In this document: positions 59,193-64,000 of the stretch, in pieces
Position numbering within the stretch: position 1 is the stretch's first letter
Layout of the letters: the number at the start of each line of letters is the position of its first letter
Assembly (NCBI GenBank): GCA_032622095.1
Contig: CP136061.1
Span: 63,305,127-63,369,126, forward strand
DNA: 64,000 nt
Source: Siphonodentalium dalli
Lineage: Eukaryota; Mollusca; Scaphopoda; Gadilida; Siphonodentaliidae
Reading direction: 5' to 3'
Notes under the pieces: generated by a model
Told to the model about the DNA's origin: nothing
Seen by the model: only the letters and a program-made list of their open reading frames with translations
Database searches by the model: none
Made by a program: the position numbers and the translations under genes

Positions 59193-59357
59193 GGATAACA
59201 GTCTGGTGGTTTGTGATTTCGGAAAGGTACATGACGAATATACTGTGGCAAATACCCGTTAATGGGCTCCGGCTCCGCCGTCGCCCATTAACTAAATTTG
59301 CCACAGTATATTCGCCATGTACCTTTCCGAAATCACAAAACACCACACTGTTATCAC
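59193..59357. repeat. foldback with ~75-bp arms and CpG-rich loop
   Basis: The left arm 59193-59267 and right arm 59283-59357 pair with few mismatches (GTGATTTCGGAAAGGTACAT, AATATACTGTGGCAAAT). The loop is TCCGGCTCCGCCGTC. A degraded half copy lies near 58710-58780 (ATACAAAACACCACAACGTT). It is probably a miniature inverted-repeat element. Confidence 0.8.
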
Positions 59358-59359
59358 CT

Positions 59360-60595
59360 AAATAAAATTATTGAAGATTGTAAATGTCTTTTTTTGCTAA
59401 CATTAAATTAAATTAAATAAATTAAGTAAAATACAGTGAAATTATTTTTTTAATTATTTTTTATTACATTTTTGCGCACGTTGGCATCTCTCTGAGTGCA
59501 TTCTAGTTGGTAGGGTGTTCACTGTTCAGTTATCAAATTCCTGCTTCGAGTCTCTTCCTTTTTTGGCCCACCATGCGCCATGCCATTTTTATTTCTGTCT
59601 GCTATAGCAATAGTCAGGGAACCATTTAGGAGTCAAAAGGGGTCTAACAGGGGTAACTGTTTACCAGGAAGATAACGGTGCAGGTTAAACATTTCTAAAC
59701 TGATGCTGTCTGGGTCAGGGATGGGAAAAAGGTGAGGGGCACCAAATTTGATGAATATGTTTTCTCACCGTATTCCAACAAACTTATATGTAGTCATTTA
59801 TATTATATAGAGAATTGAATGGTATGATTTAACCCTTTTAACATGTAAGGCAAAAATACTTGCATAAACCCACTTGTGTTCTGTTTACTTTATCCGTAAA
59901 AATATATACAGCGCCTGTCCAGAAACAGGCAACAGCCAATGGATGATTAGAGGGATTCCATAGGGAAAATTAAATGAGAAATACTGTCAGTGAAATTATT
60001 GGATATTGACATTGTCGTTGTACATTGAAGGTCATTCAGTGATTCTGGTATAATTCCGTGCTGAGAGAGAAGCTAGAAGCCAAGGAAGGTGACTAAAAAG
60101 ACAAACTTGGCAGTTTTAAAAATGTTGAAGAGTCCTTTAAACACTTAATTTCGAGTGAATAATGTTGGCATACTATTACTCAATTACATAAATGGTCAAT
60201 TTCTGTACATTAATCGCCAATCTTGGTATTTATGATGCCAATTTAGCTGGTTTATTGGGGGCATCATCAAGGAAGGAAAAGCTTGCTTTAGATAAAGTAG
60301 TTTGAAAATTAATGAATGGGATATGGCTGTCATTTTGTGTGTCTTGCCGAGTAAATGTATATTGCTTGCAGATGTAGGTCATAAATTCCCAATGAGACCA
60401 TGATCAATCAATACTATCTTCAGCTGTAAAGGTGGAGCACGTGGTTGTGAAATGAAAACTGAGTTTGTTCTTGTCCGACTGAATGATTTATATATTATTC
60501 GAGTTCGCCATTTGAAACCTATAATGTTGGCAGGTGGTTCGTTTCTGGAATTGTTCTAATATGTATTGTGGATATTACAATTAACCCTTTAATGA
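59360..60595. other. AT-rich intergenic or intronic stretch, no gene
   Basis: No exon-like segment or structured repeat is recognised. If the phosphatase-like gene continues upstream, this is intron. Confidence 0.4.
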
Positions 60596-60599
60596 TGGG

Positions 60600-60790
60600 A
60601 GCTGTGAGGGAGCCTCACATATATAACAGAATGCACTGGTTTTCAAAGTCAAGGTATATATTGTTATGCTAATGTATTCTCTTCTATATGCAATTCTCCC
60701 TACATGGGGAAACTCGCATATATTAGAGAATAAATTGGCACAGGGTTTCTGCAAAATTCAGGAAGGCTCCAGTCATTGAAGGGTTAAGAT
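60600..60790. repeat. second copy of the paired-hairpin family
   Basis: It matches 47876-48095 in order: hairpin one (..CACATATATAACAGAATGCACTGG), hairpin two (TGTATTCTCTTCTATATGCA..), then CACAGGGTTTCTGCAAAATT and 'ggctccagtcatt'. It is more degraded than the first copy. Confidence 0.65.
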
Positions 60791-61089
60791 GTTCATTAGC
60801 TTTATTTCACAATTCCCGAGTACACTTAACCTTCAATTGTTTTCTGAATCAGGCAAAATGTATTCAAAATATTAACTGAGAAGGTAGATCATCAGTTACA
60901 ACACCTACTAGTAGCAGTCACCTTTGAAATATTAGAACAATTTCGAACCCAAATTTTCTAATAGAATATTGGGACCAAATCGAATAACAAATCAAACATT
61001 ACTATTTGCAGGATCCTAGTCCATCTAAAAATTTATCATTTATTTTTTTAGATTTGTCATAAGTTTCTGAAGATATTTCATAATGATCA

Positions 61090-61610
61090 AACCAAGAGTA
61101 TGACCTGTAGCCTGTGCTAATGGATTTACATTGTTTAATACTGAAAACAAAGATGACCGACTGCAGCCCATGTTTTTTGGCCGATTCACCGCAAAACATA
61201 TTGATCCCATCTACATGTCAATGTCACTGTACATGCCAAGGTTCATGAAGATCATACCAACGGTGGTACGGCCTGTGGCCCATGCTAATGGACTGAATTT
61301 TGAAATTCAAGATGGCCACTGGGGGCCATGTTTTTTTGCTGAATGACCCCAAAGACTCGTTCCCATCTGCTGTCAATATCAACAGCCATGACTAATTTCA
61401 TAATTATCAGACCAACAGTATGGCCTATAGCCCATGTTAATGGATTTACATTGTTTAATACTGAAAACCAACATTGTTTTTAGCTGATTCACCCCAAAAG
61501 ATAATGTTCCAATCTACATGTCAATGTCAACAGCCATGACAAATTTTATAATAATCCAACTAAATGTATGACCTGTAGCCCATGCTAATGGTTGAGCTAA
61601 AAATGAACTA
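61090..61610. repeat. three ~155-165-bp repeats with AAGATGGCC-type cores
   Basis: 'cctgtagcc.atgctaatgga' recurs near 61107, 61270, 61425 and 61572, and 'cccatctacatgtcaatgtc' near 61206 and 61509. The second unit has TTCAAGATGGCCACTGGGGG. Period and cores match the arrays at 2.6-3.6 and 13.8-14.2 kb. Confidence 0.65.
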
Positions 61611-62110
61611 TTCCTGTATAGAGGTAATGATATCATATGAGATCTGATGTGGTACATGTATGGATGCACCCATGAACACTGTTTACCCATGAATGTTTAT
61701 TAAAACAACAATCGGACCCATTTGCATTTGATGTAGAATCAAAGAGTGGAAAGTGAAAACAATTCAACTAAGTGAACTAACACTTGTAAACACAATTCAG
61801 TTCCAATGTGGATATCATCGGTAAAAACAACAAATGCAACAATAATATTGTGTTCTTGTAATCAAAACACTTAATTATCATAGTATTATCTTGTTTTATT
61901 CTCAGAGGTAGGGGACACTTAAGATATTTTGTAATGTGCACCAAGTCACCGACAACGTAACATAATCGTATCTTGGTGAAAGCTTATATATCGTTACACT
62001 ACAAGGTATCGGGTTCACATTAAAGATAGCAATCGGGAAATATGGCCGATACCGATATAACACATAATGGCTGATACCGATACCTATTATTCTCTACTTG
62101 ATAATGATTG
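61611..62110. other. intergenic stretch, no gene
   Basis: AT-rich, no coding signal, with a few 'gataccgata' repeats near 62045-62085. Confidence 0.4.
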
Positions 62111-62119
62111 GAATTGTCT

Positions 62120-62262
62120 GGAGTTATGACTATATCTGGAGTTGTGACTATGGTTGCCAGGTGTTGTGACTATGGTTGGCAGGTGTTGTGACTATGGTTG
62201 CCAAGTATTTTGACTATGGTTGCCCGGTGTTCTGACTATGGTTATCAGGTTTTCTGACAATG
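62120..62262 (+). repeat. ~22-bp minisatellite
   Basis: About six units of the form GTTGTGACTATGGTTGCCAG, with increasing variation at both ends. Confidence 0.85.
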
Positions 62263-62600
62263 TTTGACAGTTCTGCATCTTTTAGAGACCATTTCTTGAT
62301 GCCAGATAGAAAGTTTAAAAAAAATAAAAAATTTATTGATGATATTCTGATATATTTGTTTACATGTTGTGCATTACTTATAATAAAACATATGCCGTAT
62401 AAAGTGTTATTACAATTACAATAGTTCTTCCAATTGTTTCTCATAGGCATATGAATGATTTCTGAAATAATGTGACGTTACATTGAGACTGATCATTGAA
62501 GATCTGTAGGCTGCCTACAGATGATCATCTTGATGAACATGTGTGAGGGTCATCAGTTGTCATCTAGTAACGGTTTGAGTTCATCCCAGCGAGTCTTTAA

Positions 62601-62881
62601 AGATGCATAATCCGAATTAACGCTCCCAACTTACTATTAATTTGACTTTTGGGGTAACAAATATTTGATTCGAGTCGAGGAACCCACCCATCAAAGCTCA
62701 GAGTGATAAAATATCGATTTTTGAAATCTCTATTATTTTTCACAACTGGTACTTTTTGGTGGGCTGGCAAAAAGTCGACGAGAAGACGATCTCGGACCAA
62801 ATTGCGGATGAAGATGGATAACTCTAAAATCAAGTGGCTTTGTGTGTTAGATATTTGACCATCCGGCCAAATTTTGTTGAA
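62601..62881. mobile_element. TTAA-type element, truncated copy 3
   Basis: It starts after TTAA (62597-62600) with AGATGCATAATCCG, identical to the right-end terminus of the copy at 7219-7687. It continues in inverted orientation relative to that copy, with ATTCGAGTCGAGGAACCCAC and ATGAAGATGGATAACTCT. It breaks off near 62881, next to another inverted-repeat element, and lacks its second terminus. Confidence 0.75.
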
Positions 62882-62887
62882 CAAAAT

Positions 62888-63210
62888 ATATAATATTTAT
62901 AAATAATATTACTTTTTCCTTAAGGGAAGCCCGAAACTGAACTATATGGATTACGTCTCCGGCCTTGTGTCAATCAGGAGGGTTAAAATTTTATTGCTGT
63001 GCCGACCCCACTCACATCCGTGTCCAGATTAGTCTCGCATGAATACACCCGCATTCTATCTATTGTCTAGTCAGTTTTTTATTTCCGACTTAATCATGAG
63101 ATTTGCGAGTCGCGGGGTTGGGAATGGCACCACCATGGGAGGGATCTATGATAGTTCAGTTTCGGGCTTCCCTTAAGGAAAAAGTAATATTATTTATAAA
63201 TATTATATTT
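62888..63210. mobile_element. inverted-repeat element with ~57-bp near-perfect arms
   Basis: 62888-62945 and 63153-63209 are inverted copies of a segment including CTTTTTCCTTAAGGGAAGCC. A third, direct partial copy (GAGAAGCCCTCAACTGAACT) follows at 63220-63247. No frame is recognised between the arms. It is probably a MITE that truncated the neighbouring TTAA-type element. Confidence 0.75.
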
Positions 63211-63247
63211 TTCCGCCAAGGAGAAGCCCTCAACTGAACTATATGGA

Positions 63248-63617
63248 TTAGAATGCAAGCCCAGGAGGAGGCACGAGCAATAAAGTTAATTAATATCCAA
63301 ATTCGATGGGAATGTACTCTTCCGAAACATGATTCATGTAAATGTGATTTAGTCATGAATCAGATATGATTATGTTACGTGAAAGAGCTCCCAATTCAGA
63401 TTACGACATTGCTCAAATGTGTACCGTCCGCCCCCCTTGTTTTTGGAATAAACATCCCAGGTAGTGCCATATAATTCATGCTAGCGAGACAACCGAGCAA
63501 GTATAACTTTGCTGCATCCTATTCTCTGTGTTATCTTCTTCGCTCTCTCGACAGTTCACATTATGAACTGATGTCACATGCAGCCATTGTGTAGGCCATA
63601 AGATATCAGAATGCTTA
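63248..63617. other. intergenic stretch, no gene
   Basis: No coding or repeat structure is recognised. Confidence 0.35.
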
Positions 63618-63625
63618 TGATACAC

Positions 63626-63790
63626 CAGGGAGCAAATTAACTGGAATCGCATCGCGATTTGCCACTGAAATGTGGATACCGGTAATAGCGAGGAATTTCT
63701 TTATACATGTATGATGTTATAAAAATGCTATCTAATCATGTCAATGTGAGATTATTTGCTAATCAGATATCGAAAGTAAATTGCTCCCTG
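63626..63790. mobile_element. hAT-like MITE, 165 bp
   Basis: The inverted ends CAGGGAGCAAATTAAC and CAGGGAGCAATTTAC are flanked by an exact 8-bp duplication TGATACAC (63618-63625 and 63791-63798). The CAGGG start and 8-bp duplication are typical of hAT elements. It is distinct in sequence from the family at 253. Confidence 0.88.
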
Positions 63791-63798
63791 TGATACAC

Positions 63799-64000
63799 AA
63801 ACCAGATATAAAAATGATATGCTGCAGATATCATAGCGAGGTATGAGGTTTCATTATATCATGCCACACATCTGTACTCCAGCCTCGTATAATGTAGAGA
63901 GCAGGGAACGCCATCATGATCCAAGGTAACATTGCATACCAGTATATATGGGATTAGAGAACACCACTGCGGACTTGATGAACAAGCATAGAAGCATCAG
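63799..64000. other. end of window, nothing recognised
   Basis: Short AT-rich DNA without an identifiable feature. Confidence 0.35.

Overview
The window looks like a repeat-dominated piece of a marine invertebrate nuclear genome, most probably a bivalve mollusc. The reasons are AT-rich intergenic DNA, spliceosomal exons with GT/AG borders, 'pearl'-type elements (core repeats of about 160-180 bp, a GGACGGACGG tract and a terminal hairpin), many short non-autonomous DNA transposons with clear target-site duplications, and a PIN/XPG-like plus CXC protein family that I know from molluscs and cnidarians. The taxon is an inference. I saw no bacterial operons, tRNA, rRNA or CRISPR.

Layout. 0-14.9 kb is a mosaic of transposons and tandem repeats: a hAT-like element (253-1413), decayed ~170-bp repeats (2.57-3.64 kb), an element with a 10-bp target duplication and 15 copies of a 16-bp palindrome (3991-5053), a 3 x ~365-bp array, a TTAA-flanked element (7219-7687), and an inverted-repeat element with an internal minisatellite (11244-12512). 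14.9-27.3 kb is a ~173-bp satellite of about 72 monomers with nested higher-order repeats, including a ~3.4-kb block repeated almost unchanged. It grades into a diverged subfamily and then into a related ~185-bp satellite (27.3-31.37 kb). That second satellite carries a transposon insertion and a 1.42-kb tandem duplication. 31.4-36.5 kb is a GC-rich, Gag-like coding remnant on the minus strand, split by twin transposons and flanked by a foldback element. 37.4-39.1 kb is a Mutator-type foldback element that keeps a transposase-like fragment. 39-50.7 kb is repeats only, plus a LINE tail.

Genes. Two stretches are convincingly protein-derived. The first (55645 to 51173, minus strand) is an intronless relic of a large PIN/XPG-like nuclease-fold plus CXC-domain protein, broken by about nine single-base frameshifts and two stops. 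The second (58349 to 57374, minus strand) is the last two coding exons of a host gene. These encode a tyrosine-phosphatase-like C-terminus with three Y-x-N motifs, and the reading phase matches across the intron. A possible exon lies at 18-185. Nothing here forms an operon or pathway. The window mainly shows satellite turnover and nested transposition around the 3' end of one host gene.
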